Source of the DNA: Anaerolineae bacterium
GTDB taxonomy: Bacteria; Chloroflexota; Anaerolineae; Aggregatilineales; Phototrophicaceae
Direction: 5' to 3'
NCBI GenBank assembly: GCA_022822545.1
Contig: JAJEBE010000034.1
Span: forward strand, 1 to 64,000
Length of the DNA stretch: 64,000 nucleotides
Below the pieces are notes generated by a model. The model saw nothing but the letters and a program-made list of their open reading frames with translations. It did no database searches and was not told the origin of the DNA. Of the stretch, positions 17,089-25,646 are shown in pieces; positions within the stretch are counted from its first letter, which is position 1; each line of letters opens with the position of its first letter. The translations under genes were made by a program, and so were the position numbers.

Positions 17089-19260
17089 CTACTTCTTCAA
17101 CGCCCGCATCCCGTTGAGCGTCACCGCCAGCGACATGCCCATATCGGCGAATACTGCGACCAGCATGCTCACATTGCCCGTCACCGCCAGCAGCAGAAAG
17201 ACGGCCTTCAAGCCGAAAGACAGCGCGATGTTCTGGCGAATCAGCCGCCGCGCGAAGCAGGCGCGCCGCACGGTCGCAGGCAATTGAGCCAGCCCGTCCG
17301 CCAGCAGGACGACATCAGCCGTCTCCATCGCCTGCGCGCTGCCGGCCCCGCCCATAGCGATGCCCACCGTAGCGCGGGCCAGCGCCGGTGTATCGTTGAT
17401 GCCATCGCCGACCATCGCCACCTGCCCGTGCTTGACAAGAAGCTTCTCCACTGCCATCACCTTGTCTTGCGGCAGCAATTCGCCAAGAAAATGATCGACG
17501 CCTGTTTGCTCCGCGATCGAGGCGGCCACCGTGTTGTTGTCCCCGCTGAGCATGACGGAATGGATATCCATGTCGCCCAAGGCGGCGACGACCGCGCGGC
17601 TCTCTTCGCGCGGCGCGTCAGCCAGGGCGATCACGCCGCGCACATTGTCGCCATCGTGCACCATGACCACGCTCTGCCCTCCCGCTTCAATCCGAGCGGC
17701 CACATCGCAGAGATGCGCGGTATGGTCAAATTCGGCGTCAAAATAGCGATGGCTGCCGATAGTTACGCGTTTGCCCGCCACCTCGCCGCGCAGGCCATGC
17801 CCCGTCATCGTCTCGACAGCCGAGGCGCTCCCATAGGATAGCCCCCGCTCTTTCGCCGTCCGCAATATGGCCTCGGCGAAGGGGTGCCTGCTCTGCGCCT
17901 CAACGGAGGCGGCCAGCGCCAGAAGATCGGCGCAGGGCTCGCAGTCGGGGCCATCCGCGCAATCGTCGGTGTAGGTGTCCGCGACCTGGAGTTGGCCGCG
18001 GGTCAAGGTGCCCGTCTTGTCGAAGGCGATCATCTTGGCGCCCGCCAGCGCTTCCAGAGCCGCGCCGCCCTTGATCAAGACGCCGCGCCGCGCCGCCGCC
18101 GTCACCGCGCTGATGACAGTCACCGGCGTGCTGATGACCAGCGCGCAGGGGCAGGCGATCACCAGCATCGCCAGCGCGCGATAAAGCCAGCCGGGACCCT
18201 CCGGGCTATCCCAGAAGCTCCCCCCAAAGACAACTGGCGGCAGAAATGCCACCGCAAGCGCAGTCAGCGCCACCGCCGGCGTATAGACATGAGCGAAGCG
18301 GTCGATCAGCCGTTGGCTGGGCGCCCGGCGGGACTGAGCAGTCCGAAGCAATTCGATGATCCGGCTGAGGGTATTATCGGCGGACAAGCGGCTGACATGG
18401 ATTTCCAGCGTCGCTTCGCCGTTGATCGAGCCGGCAAAAACGTCATCGCCGCTCGCTTTCGGCGCTGGCAGGCTCTCGCCGGTGATGTGGGCCTGGTCTA
18501 CCGCGCTTAGTCCGGCGAGCACTGTGCCATCCATCGGGATGCGTTCGCCGGGCAAGACGCGAATACGGTCGCCAAGTTTCAGCGCTTCGACCGGCACTTC
18601 TTCAACGAGATCTCCATGGACGCGCAAAGCGGTAGCGGGTTTCAATGCAATCAGCGAGCGCAGGCTGTCGCGCGCGCGATCGGCGGTGTAGCCCTCCAGC
18701 GCTTCCCCGATGGCGAACAGAAAAATCACTGTCGCCGCTTCCAGGAATTCGCCGAGCGCAAGCGCGCCCAGGGCGGCGATGGTCATCAACAGATTGATGT
18801 TGAATTCACGGCTGACGCGCAACGCGTTGAAGCCACTGAGCGCTATCGGCTTTATCGCGACCAGCATGGCCAGGATGTAAATGAGATTTGTGATTTCCGG
18901 TTGCGGCAATTGGCTTATGTCCAGAGCGATGGCAGCCAGCAACAGCGCGCCGCCGGCGATTGCCAAGCGGCTATCCGGGCGCCCGCGCAGGTAATCCCAA
19001 AAGCCGACAACGCCGGACAGTCTGGCCGCGTCATCAGTTCCTGGATTCGCCGCGCTGTCATGGTCGACGGTCTTGTCCAGGGCTTCCACCCGCTGCCTGA
19101 GCCGCTCGAAATCGACATCGCCGATGAGATGCAAAGTATTAGTGAAATAATCTACACGAGCGGAGCGGACACCTTCCAGATTGGCCAGCGCGCTTTCAAC
19201 TTCATGCGCGCAGCCCGGGCAGTCCATCTTGCCAATCTTAAATTCCCTTGTCGTCATCAA
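17089..19260 (-). CDS. Heavy-metal P1B-type ATPase (Zn/Cd/Pb class)
   Basis: 723 residues. One N-terminal metal-binding domain has MDCPGC (Cys14, Cys17). The membrane CPC motif is at 370-372 (ACPCALVIS), the phosphorylated Asp414 in DKTGTLT, and the hinge GDGINDTPAL near residue 618. The last helix, VAVFADMGMSLAVTLNGMRALK, carries the Asp of ZntA-type pumps, which argues for export of Zn2+, Cd2+ or Pb2+ rather than copper. An acidic Cys cluster (DDCADGPDCEPC) follows the phosphorylation site and is an unusual extra. It has its own promoter with a palindrome. Confidence 0.92.
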   Translation of the reverse strand: MMTTREFKIGKMDCPGCAHEVESALANLEGVRSARVDYFTNTLHLIGDVDFERLRQRVEALDKTVDHDSAANPGTDDAARLSGVVGFWDYLRGRPDSRLAIAGGALLLAAIALDISQLPQPEITNLIYILAMLVAIKPIALSGFNALRVSREFNINLLMTIAALGALALGEFLEAATVIFLFAIGEALEGYTADRARDSLRSLIALKPATALRVHGDLVEEVPVEALKLGDRIRVLPGERIPMDGTVLAGLSAVDQAHITGESLPAPKASGDDVFAGSINGEATLEIHVSRLSADNTLSRIIELLRTAQSRRAPSQRLIDRFAHVYTPAVALTALAVAFLPPVVFGGSFWDSPEGPGWLYRALAMLVIACPCALVISTPVTVISAVTAAARRGVLIKGGAALEALAGAKMIAFDKTGTLTRGQLQVADTYTDDCADGPDCEPCADLLALAASVEAQSRHPFAEAILRTAKERGLSYGSASAVETMTGHGLRGEVAGKRVTIGSHRYFDAEFDHTAHLCDVAARIEAGGQSVVMVHDGDNVRGVIALADAPREESRAVVAALGDMDIHSVMLSGDNNTVAASIAEQTGVDHFLGELLPQDKVMAVEKLLVKHGQVAMVGDGINDTPALARATVGIAMGGAGSAQAMETADVVLLADGLAQLPATVRRACFARRLIRQNIALSFGLKAVFLLLAVTGNVSMLVAVFADMGMSLAVTLNGMRALKK

Positions 19261-19301
19261 ACACCCGTCAATTGATATAAAGTATCATTAGTGAGGTACT
19301 T

Positions 19302-19345
19302 ACTTCGTCCATAAGAAGTCTACTCTCGCATTTGCTTTTTGTCAA
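19302..19345 (-). promoter_or_regulatory. Promoter and candidate metal-sensor operator of the P-type ATPase
   Basis: On the minus strand TTGACA (19340-19345) and TAGACT (19317-19322) are 17 bases apart. ACTTC/GAAGT (19302-19306 and 19315-19319) is an inverted repeat overlapping the -10 box, where an ArsR/SmtB-type repressor would block polymerase. The repressor gene is not in the window; the operator is inference. Confidence 0.45.
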
Positions 19346-19425
19346 CAATATTCATCCTCGCGCCGGATCTCCCCGGGCTTCGCGACAGCTCTCGGACCAT
19401 TCAAGGGTTTCAAATTGGCGACTCC

Positions 19426-20049
19426 CTAAACCAAAGCGGCGGCGATCAAGCTGACGCCAAACCAGGTCAGCAGTATTGCCGTCGCCAGGATAATAAAACG
19501 CAATTGCCTGGCGGGTACGCGCCTGGCGTGATGAAATACGAGCACCCAGAGGCATAAGCCGCCGAGAAAACTGCCATAGAAGGCGACCAGGAAGGCGAAA
19601 GCCTGAACCGGCGAAGCCTCCAATGCCCTGACCAGAATCGGACCATTTACCGCCGCCCAGAAGAGCCAGGGACCGGGACTGAGGAAGTTCATCAGGATGC
19701 CGGTGAGCAAGACCCTTTGCCAAGAGGCGTCGGTGGCGGTATCCTTCCGCGCCATATTGATGCTGGAACCGGCTCGGAACTGCCTGAATGCGCCCACGGC
19801 GACAAAGAGCAGCAGGCAGCCGCCTGCAAGTTGGATCAGATTGAGCAGCGTCGGCGGCAGTTGACCCAGTATGAAGGTCATCAAGACGATGATGGGAGCG
19901 TCGGTGATCAAGGGCGAGATCACGACGAGCAATGCCTTGCGCCAGCCCAGCGTCAAAGAGGTATTGACGAGGAAGGCGATCAGCGGGCCGGGGATGACGG
20001 CGGCGCTCAGCCCGAAACTCAGCGCTGGCGCGATAAACTGCTGCAGCAT
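19426..20049 (-). CDS. LysE/RhtB family exporter
   Basis: 207 residues with six hydrophobic segments. The first helix region SFGLSAAVIPGPLIAFLVNTSLTLGWRKALLV contains the conserved PGP turn and the G-R/K after it that mark the LysE/RhtB/CadD superfamily of small exporters of amino acids or cations. The ATG at 20049 is preferred because GGAG lies 6 bases upstream. Thirty-six bases downstream of the Nudix gene on the same strand, so probably in one transcript with it. The substrate is unknown; proximity to a Zn/Cd pump permits a cation role. Confidence 0.85.
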   Translation of the reverse strand: MLQQFIAPALSFGLSAAVIPGPLIAFLVNTSLTLGWRKALLVVISPLITDAPIIVLMTFILGQLPPTLLNLIQLAGGCLLLFVAVGAFRQFRAGSSINMARKDTATDASWQRVLLTGILMNFLSPGPWLFWAAVNGPILVRALEASPVQAFAFLVAFYGSFLGGLCLWVLVFHHARRVPARQLRFIILATAILLTWFGVSLIAAALV

Positions 20050-20085
20050 ATCCGCTCCATCTCCCCCCTTCAATCCGTCATCACG

Positions 20086-20697
20086 CTAGTCAAACTCGGT
20101 AGGCAAGTCCGGCCGGCGCCAATGATCGAACCAGCGCTTGATCTGGCCCAGGGTGACGCGCCCCGGTGAAAGCAGCGGGATATCGTCTTCGGCGAACCAG
20201 TCGACCGCGGTCGTCTCCTGGCTCGTCCGCGCCTCGCCACCAACCAGCTCACAGAGGAAAGCCACCTTGTAAACCTCGTTCAGCGATGGCGGATGACGCC
20301 GCTTGCGGTCTTCCAGCGCGAGCAGCTTGACCGCCTTCGCCTGGTAGCCGCTCTCCTCCAGGATCTCGCGCTCGACCGCTTCCGAGGGCGCGTCGCCGAT
20401 ATCCGCCCAGCCGCCGGGCAAGGTCCACAGACCATCGACAGCTTCCCGCACCAGGAGAACCTTGCCGTCATGGAAGACGGCGCCACGCACATCCACTTTG
20501 GGGGTGATATAACCATCGTCGCGCTCCAAGATCAGCTTGACCGGCGCCGGCTCAGCATCGGCCGCGGCCGCCAGCATTTCGGCTGCGATAGCGAGCAGCT
20601 GTTGGTAGCGTTCGGTATCGTAGTGATTCTTTGAGAAGAACTGGCCGGTCTTCGCCAGTCCGGCGATCCGCTTCGCCCATTCGATCTGATTGCTCAT
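20086..20697 (-). CDS. Nudix hydrolase with N-terminal NUDIX_N domain
   Basis: 203 residues. The first 65 residues (WAKRIAGLAKTGQFFSKNHYDTERYQQLLAIA) form the helical N-terminal domain seen in enzymes acting on ADP-ribose or CDP-choline-like substrates. The catalytic box GGWADIGDAPSEAVEREILEESGY is complete. The start at ATG 20697 follows GGGAGACGG. It lies upstream of the LysE-type gene in a two-gene unit. Confidence 0.87.
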   Translation of the reverse strand: MSNQIEWAKRIAGLAKTGQFFSKNHYDTERYQQLLAIAAEMLAAAADAEPAPVKLILERDDGYITPKVDVRGAVFHDGKVLLVREAVDGLWTLPGGWADIGDAPSEAVEREILEESGYQAKAVKLLALEDRKRRHPPSLNEVYKVAFLCELVGGEARTSQETTAVDWFAEDDIPLLSPGRVTLGQIKRWFDHWRRPDLPTEFD

Positions 20698-20739
20698 TTG
20701 CCATCCGTCTCCCGGCATGATTGCCCGATCATTATACAC

Positions 20740-21082
20740 CTATGTCCGGCGCCAACCGCCGCTGTAGATCGCGCGTCCCACAGAAATTGGTCTCGCGCAA
20801 CCGCGGGTGCGGTGAAATCGTTGACATAATTCTTGCTCGCTCTGAGTTCGCAGAGGCGTTCTCAGATGGCTCAAAGCCTGCATTTGCCAATGCGGGCGAC
20901 CTGATAGATCGCCCCGACACCCAGGTTTTCCGGAGACGGGATTATTGATCGCCTTATCCACAATTCACCACTCTCGCAACTAGCTTCGTTTGGCAATGCT
21001 TTCGCCCGCGTGCGACGCTGGGAGCGGTGAGACGTACAAATGTGGTAATATAAGCGACACAGGGGGTAGCGAGCACGGCGCA
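20740..21082. other. Intergenic stretch without a recognisable gene
   Basis: About 340 bases between divergent genes. It holds one dispersed palindrome (20892-20919) and the A/T-richer upstream region of the TPR gene (GTGGTAATATAAGCG near 21041-21055, a possible -10). No convincing reading frame was seen. Confidence 0.5.
20892..20919 (-). repeat. Dispersed palindromic repeat (TGTAGGGGCGA family)
   Basis: GCGGGCGACC-TGATA-GATCGCCCCGACA, inverted orientation, slightly decayed at the right edge. Confidence 0.65.
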
Positions 21083-22339
21083 ATGCCACCTTATCGCAAG
21101 ATCAAACGCAACTACGGCAAACCATTCTTCGGTAGGCGCCGGCGGGGCTTGGCCGGGGCGCCGGTACTGCTCGTCTTGTCGGCCATGCTGGCGGCGATCG
21201 GGATATTGCTGGTGGCGGGGTGGGTCTTCCGAATCGAAGTGGAAACCACAGTTAACGAATTCCTGGGCACACCCCGGCCGACCGCGACGCTGCCGTCCAG
21301 CCAGTATGCCCAGCGCGGCTTCTCGCGCTTCCTCGAAGGCGAGCTGGAAGCGGCGCGGATGGACTTTGAGTTCGCGTTGACGCAGCGCCCGAAGGACATC
21401 GACTATCTCTACGAGTATGGTCAGATCCTGATCGAACTCGATGAGTACGAGATGGCGGCCGCCATTGGCGAGCGCGCGATTGAGGCGGCAGAGGAAGATC
21501 ACCGCGGCCATGCGCTCAAAGCGCGGGCGCTGATGTGGAGCGACCCGGGCAGCGCCATCCCGGCCGCGGTGACCGGCTTGGAGAAGAACCCCGATTTCGC
21601 GCCCTTGCACGCGGCGCTGGCGGTGGCCTACACCAATATCGGGCGTTATGCCGAGGGCTTGCAGCGCGGCATCCGCGCCACCGAGCTGGACCCGCTCAAC
21701 GCTTTTGCTCATCGCGCCTACTCCATCCCGCTGATCTACACCGGCCGCAGCAACGACGCGATCGCCGCGCTGGAAAGGGCGGTGGCCATAAACCCGAATC
21801 TGACCGCGCCCTATTTTGAGTTGGCGGCCCAGTACCGCGCCACCGACTATCAGGAGATGGCGGTCGGGATCTACCGCCGCATCCTCGAGCTTGAGCCGGA
21901 CAACGCCAAAGCCTACTTGCGCATCTGCCAGACTTATGCCGAGGTTGGCGAATTCCTGGAGGGGACGCGCTTTTGTGATACGGCCACCGAGATCGATGAG
22001 ACTTACGCGCCGGCCTGGCAGATGCTGGGGCAATTGCAGTACAACCGCCGCAATTACGAGAGCGCGGTCGCCTCGCTGGAGAAGTGCGTGGAATACGGCT
22101 CCACGGCGGTCGAATGTTATTACATCCGCGGCTTGGCGTATTACTTCCTCGGCGATTGCGAGCGAGCTTGGGAGACGTTGCTGGAATCCTTCCAATACAC
22201 CGCTGCGCCCTCCATAATCGACATTGTGAACCGGGGTTTGCGGGATATCCGCGCCGACTGCCCCGGCTTTGAGGACGCACGGCTGCCGACGCCGATCCCG
22301 CCGACGCCGATCCCGCCGACGCCGATCGGAGGCATCTAG
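21083..22339 (+). CDS. Membrane-anchored TPR protein, copy 1
   Basis: 418 residues. A basic N-terminus (YRKIKRNYGKPFFGRRRRG) precedes one transmembrane helix (about residues 27-50), placing the rest outside the membrane. From residue 75 there are about seven TPR-like units; clear ones are ATELDPLNAFAHRAYSI, AVAINPNLTAPYFELAAQY and ILELEPDNAKAYLRICQTY. The tail is a threefold PTPIP repeat. The next gene has the same architecture and a related N-terminus, so the two arose by duplication and are translated from one message. Probably a scaffold at the cell surface; partners are unknown. Confidence 0.8.
   Translation: MPPYRKIKRNYGKPFFGRRRRGLAGAPVLLVLSAMLAAIGILLVAGWVFRIEVETTVNEFLGTPRPTATLPSSQYAQRGFSRFLEGELEAARMDFEFALTQRPKDIDYLYEYGQILIELDEYEMAAAIGERAIEAAEEDHRGHALKARALMWSDPGSAIPAAVTGLEKNPDFAPLHAALAVAYTNIGRYAEGLQRGIRATELDPLNAFAHRAYSIPLIYTGRSNDAIAALERAVAINPNLTAPYFELAAQYRATDYQEMAVGIYRRILELEPDNAKAYLRICQTYAEVGEFLEGTRFCDTATEIDETYAPAWQMLGQLQYNRRNYESAVASLEKCVEYGSTAVECYYIRGLAYYFLGDCERAWETLLESFQYTAAPSIIDIVNRGLRDIRADCPGFEDARLPTPIPPTPIPPTPIGGI
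22288..22332 (+). repeat. In-frame 15-base tandem repeat coding for PTPIP
   Basis: Three copies of a unit close to CCGACGCCGATCCCG at the end of the first TPR gene; the last is altered where the frame ends. Such Pro-Thr tails act as flexible spacers. Confidence 0.7.
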
Positions 22340-22340
22340 C

Positions 22341-23552
22341 GTGAAGATCAGGCGTGATTACACGCAGCCATTCTTCCGCCAGCCGAAACGCCATCCCGTT
22401 CGCAACATGTTCATCGCCGCGCTGTTGGGCTTGCTGCTGGGCTTGGCGATCTTGTGGCAATGGGACGCGGTTGGAGCCGCAATCGTGAGCCTGAGCAGCA
22501 GCCCGCCCTCGCCGACGCCCTTGCCCAGCGAACGGGCGACACGGGCGACAGAGCTCTTCCTCGCCGGCGACCTGCTGGACGCTGAAAAGTTGCTGGCGCA
22601 GGCGGTGGCGGAACGGCCCCGGAACAGCGCCTATCTGTACGAGCATGGTCGCCTCCTGATCGAGCTGGGGCGGTACCGGGAGGCGGAGGCGCATGGCAGG
22701 AGCATCACCGAGCTTGACGCGCGGGATCCGCGGGGCTTCGCGCTCAAGGCGGCGGCCTTGACCTGGCAGGGGCAGCCGGCGGTCGCCATCCCGATCGCCC
22801 TTTCGGGCCTGGAGACGAACCCGCGCTTCACGGCGCTGTACGCCACGCTGGCGCGGGCCTACGTGGATTCGGAGCGCTGGGCGGACGGCCTGGAGGCGGG
22901 GGAGCGCGGCTTGTCGATAGAGGCGGACGATGTCGATGTGATCCGCGCCTACGCCTACGCCCTGCAATCGGTCGGCTCGTACGATGAGGCGGTGAATTAT
23001 TTGCAGCGGGCGATTGAGTTGCGCCCGACGTATATGCCGGTTCACTTCGAGCTGGCCGGCTTGTATCTGGCGCGGGATGAAGACCAGAGCGCCATCGACA
23101 TATACAATCGCATCCTGTCGCTGGATCCGCGGAACGCGCGGGCGATGCTGCGGCTTTGCCTGGCCTATCGCAAGGTGGGCGAGTTTTCGCGCGCGCTCGG
23201 CTTCTGCGAAGACTCGGTCGCGAACGATCCGGCGGACGCGGAAGCGCAGTTTCAGTTGGGGCATCTGTATTATCGGGAGCGTCTGTTCGAGAAATCGCGC
23301 GATGCCTTTGAGCAGTGCCTGCGTTATGACGATGGCTTTTACGAGCTCTCGTGTCGCTATCGCCTGGGCTTGTCGCATTATTACACGGGCGAGTGCGCGC
23401 GGGGCTGGGCGCTGCTGCGGGATTCGCTGGGCCTGGCGCAGGCGGCGGGGGACAGCCTGACCACCGGCAACATCCTGAAGGGTTTGGAGGCCATTGAGAG
23501 CGACCCGCAGTGCATTGAAGACGCGGCGGCGCCGGTGTCGATTGAGGGTTGA
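22341..23552 (+). CDS. Membrane-anchored TPR protein, copy 2
   Basis: 403 residues from a GTG at 22341, one base after the previous stop, with a strong GGAGG (22328-22332) inside the end of the previous gene. The N-terminal IRRDYTQPFFRQPKRH parallels IKRNYGKPFFGRRRR of the first copy and leads into one transmembrane helix (residues 22-43). TPR units follow, such as AIELRPTYMPVHFELAGLYL and ILSLDPRNARAMLRLCLAY. A short Ser/Pro linker (SSSPPSPTPLPS) follows the helix. A paired complex of the two copies is a reasonable inference from the coupling. Confidence 0.82.
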   Translation: MKIRRDYTQPFFRQPKRHPVRNMFIAALLGLLLGLAILWQWDAVGAAIVSLSSSPPSPTPLPSERATRATELFLAGDLLDAEKLLAQAVAERPRNSAYLYEHGRLLIELGRYREAEAHGRSITELDARDPRGFALKAAALTWQGQPAVAIPIALSGLETNPRFTALYATLARAYVDSERWADGLEAGERGLSIEADDVDVIRAYAYALQSVGSYDEAVNYLQRAIELRPTYMPVHFELAGLYLARDEDQSAIDIYNRILSLDPRNARAMLRLCLAYRKVGEFSRALGFCEDSVANDPADAEAQFQLGHLYYRERLFEKSRDAFEQCLRYDDGFYELSCRYRLGLSHYYTGECARGWALLRDSLGLAQAAGDSLTTGNILKGLEAIESDPQCIEDAAAPVSIEG

Positions 23553-23652
23553 GCGCGCGCTGGCCGGCGGCGATGTTCAGCCGCATTCCAGGATTGACCC
23601 GCGCCCAGCGTCGTCGTAGCCTAGTCGCGTCCACGCAAGCCAGCAGGTGAGA

Positions 23653-24570
23653 ATGCGCGTACTGGATACCAGCCTGTGGCTCTATCGCAAGACGGTGAAA
23701 CGCATCTGGCCGGCGCATAGCGCGCTGCACCGCGTGCTGAGCCGTTTGCTGCTGCCGGCTTTGGAGCGGGCGAATGATTTCCAGACGATTGCCGAGGATC
23801 CGTTCTGGTTTCGGCTGGAGTTGTTGACGCGGCAGCATGAGCGGGAGACGCGGCAGTTGCTGGAGCGGCTGGCGCAGCCGGGCATGGCGGCTTTGGACGT
23901 GGGCGCGCATGTCGGTTATTACACGCGTTTATTGGCCGAGCGAACGGGCGCGGACGGGCGGGTCATCGCCTTCGAGCCGCACCCGCGGACGCATGAGACG
24001 CTGCGGCGGAATACAAGCCATTTGCCGAATGTCACCGCGCTGCAACTGGCGGCGGCGGAGAGCGAAGGTCGGGCGGAGTTATACGACTACTTGATGATGT
24101 CGGCGAGCGGCTCGCTGCATTATGACGAGGGTTTGGCGGATCAGCAGCGGGCGCGGATGGGGGCGGGGGATCTGGCGCCGCGGCGGGAAGCCGGTTTCGA
24201 GATGCAGCGTTATGGCGTGCGGACGGCGGCGCTGGATGATTGCCTGGCCGAGCTTGGCGTGGAGCGGATTGATCTGGTGAAGATGGATATTGAGGGGGCG
24301 GAGCTGGCGGCTTTGCGCGGGATGCGGCGGACGATCGCGGCGTCGCCGGATCTGGCGCTGGTGATGGAGTACAATCCGGGGGCGCTGGCGGCTTTTGGTC
24401 ATGAGCCGGTTGAGGCGCTGCGGGAGGTGCTGGATCTGGGTTTCCGGCGGATGCGGGCGATTGAGGCGGATGGTCGCCTGCGGGATTGGGGGGAGCCGGG
24501 TTTGGTGGCGCGGGAGACGGCGCGTTTGCGGGCGGGGATGGCGGTGGTGAATCTGCTTTTTGAGCGTTGA
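23653..24570 (+). CDS. FkbM family methyltransferase
   Basis: 305 residues. The SAM-binding loop is LDVGAHVGYYTRLLAE (motif I), the acidic ribose-binding residue follows in IAFEPHPRTHETLRRN, and LVKMDIEGAELAALRGM is the FkbM hallmark near residue 212. FkbM enzymes O-methylate sugars, polyketides or lipids. The first 70 residues (helical, RTxxxLWLYRK type) are an N-terminal extension. It follows the TPR pair by 100 bases. Third-position G/C is extreme here, which opens a long shadow frame on the other strand. Confidence 0.88.
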   Translation: MRVLDTSLWLYRKTVKRIWPAHSALHRVLSRLLLPALERANDFQTIAEDPFWFRLELLTRQHERETRQLLERLAQPGMAALDVGAHVGYYTRLLAERTGADGRVIAFEPHPRTHETLRRNTSHLPNVTALQLAAAESEGRAELYDYLMMSASGSLHYDEGLADQQRARMGAGDLAPRREAGFEMQRYGVRTAALDDCLAELGVERIDLVKMDIEGAELAALRGMRRTIAASPDLALVMEYNPGALAAFGHEPVEALREVLDLGFRRMRAIEADGRLRDWGEPGLVARETARLRAGMAVVNLLFER

Positions 24571-25363
24571 GGACTTCTTCAAGCTGATTTTCCAGATACT
24601 TGATACGAGCTACGTAGCGCAGATCGGTATCTTCCCAAGGCGGCCTGTCATAGGCCAAGTTGTTATACAGGTATTCATGGCGAATGGTCATTTCGGGGTT
24701 CAGACTGGGAAGCATTTGGTCCAGTTGATAAACCCGTTCCAATATGCGCGAGAGGGCGAGGCTGCGCCGGTTGATATCGGGGTCGTCGGGTTGGAGATTA
24801 AGGGCGAGCTGGTGGGCGTGGCGCATCAGAATGTCGCGGACTTTTTTGAAGTCTTCGAAGTTATTTGATTCCTCGTTTTCATCTTCTTCAAGCGGGTAGG
24901 GATAGATTTTACCGGGGACACCTTTGCTGGTCGGCGAAAAGAGGACACCGCCTCTGCGGCTCCTTTCGGTGATTTCGTCCAGTCGTATCTGATGCGCTCG
25001 ATCGAGGTAGTCAAGCGTTGTTTCGCCGGGGAGCGGGCTGACTTGGTAACGGTCGATGTAGAAGGGATCGACCGAGCGCGCGGGACAATCATCCGATGGT
25101 TCGTCATGCGGAAGCCGCGATTCGGGCGGGTTTGAGGGGCTGGGTTCGTCGGTCGGGTCGGTAATCGATAAATGATTATCGATAGAGGGCAGACTTTTTT
25201 CTATCGTAAAATCATTTTTTTGTGACAGTGACTCTCGCCGCCAGCGGTAGAGAGTGGGTTCGGGGATGAGGGTGAGGCGATGGACGATGGGGACGTTGTT
25301 GTCGTGCAGCTGGAGGAGATCGAGGGCTTCCTGTTTTTGATCGGGCGGGTAGCGTTTTGGCAT
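24032..25363 (-). CDS. Helix-turn-helix protein whose frame runs antisense into the FkbM gene
   Basis: The N-terminus (PPDQKQEALDLLQLHDN...EPTLYRWRRESL, residues 6-46) is a helix-turn-helix of the kind found in transposase orfA or terminase-small-subunit proteins. A middle part (residues 90-265) is acidic, helical and not recognised, ending in a likely coiled coil, YLENQLEEVLNAQKA. Beyond about residue 265 the frame lies opposite the FkbM gene and becomes pure Pro/Ala/Ser, which is what the antisense of that GC-rich gene must give. The biologically meaningful protein is probably about 265 residues with its stop lost; the last 540 bases are doubtful. AAAGGA lies 9 bases before the ATG. Confidence 0.55.
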   Translation of the reverse strand: MPKRYPPDQKQEALDLLQLHDNNVPIVHRLTLIPEPTLYRWRRESLSQKNDFTIEKSLPSIDNHLSITDPTDEPSPSNPPESRLPHDEPSDDCPARSVDPFYIDRYQVSPLPGETTLDYLDRAHQIRLDEITERSRRGGVLFSPTSKGVPGKIYPYPLEEDENEESNNFEDFKKVRDILMRHAHQLALNLQPDDPDINRRSLALSRILERVYQLDQMLPSLNPEMTIRHEYLYNNLAYDRPPWEDTDLRYVARIKYLENQLEEVLNAQKADSPPPSPPANAPSPAPPNPAPPNPAGDHPPQSPASAGNPDPAPPAAPQPAHDQKPPAPPDCTPSPAPDPATPRSSAASRAKPPAPPPQYPSSPDQSAPRQARPGNHPAPPSARHNAASRNRLPAAAPDPPPPSAPAADPPNPRHNAASRSPTSSSSRITPPDLRSPPPPVAAR

Positions 25364-25406
25364 GGTTGGGGTGTCCTTTGATGTGTTGGATGGGATAGAC
25401 GGCGTA

Positions 25407-25436
25407 ATTATAGCACCGATGTTCTATTGGTGTCAA
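25407..25436 (-). promoter_or_regulatory. Consensus sigma-70 promoter for the helix-turn-helix gene
   Basis: On the minus strand TTGACA (25431-25436) and TATAAT (25407-25412), both perfect, with an 18-base spacer; about 37 bases of leader precede the start codon. Confidence 0.65.
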
Positions 25437-25521
25437 GTATGGTCGAGGGCGGGGAGCGGCGGATTCTGTGAATACATGATTTGTTCACCACAAAGAGAGA
25501 AAGTAGTTTTTCTTGGCGGAA

Positions 25522-25549
25522 GCGGGCGACCTGGTAGGTCGCCCCTACA
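25522..25549 (-). repeat. Dispersed palindromic repeat (TGTAGGGGCGA family)
   Basis: GCGGGCGACC-TGGTA-GGTCGCCCCTACA, a clean copy in reverse orientation. A half copy (TGTCGCCCCTACA, 25614-25626) lies 65 bases on, suggesting a longer paired element here as in the MITE copies. Confidence 0.75.
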
Positions 25550-25646
25550 TTTGCCTGTTATGCGACAGGCGACACAACAGGTGTGTAAGCATCGTCCGCC
25601 GACATTCACCAGCTGTCGCCCCTACAAATCCAGAATATGACGAGTA

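Noticed and set aside
21696..23378. Long minus-strand frame of 560 codons opposite the TPR genes
   Set aside because: Antisense shadow with Arg/Gln/Pro-rich composition; plus-strand frames have clear TPR motifs.
24079..24582. Minus-strand His/Arg/Pro-rich frame opposite fkbM
   Set aside because: Low-complexity antisense of GC-rich codons; no start context.
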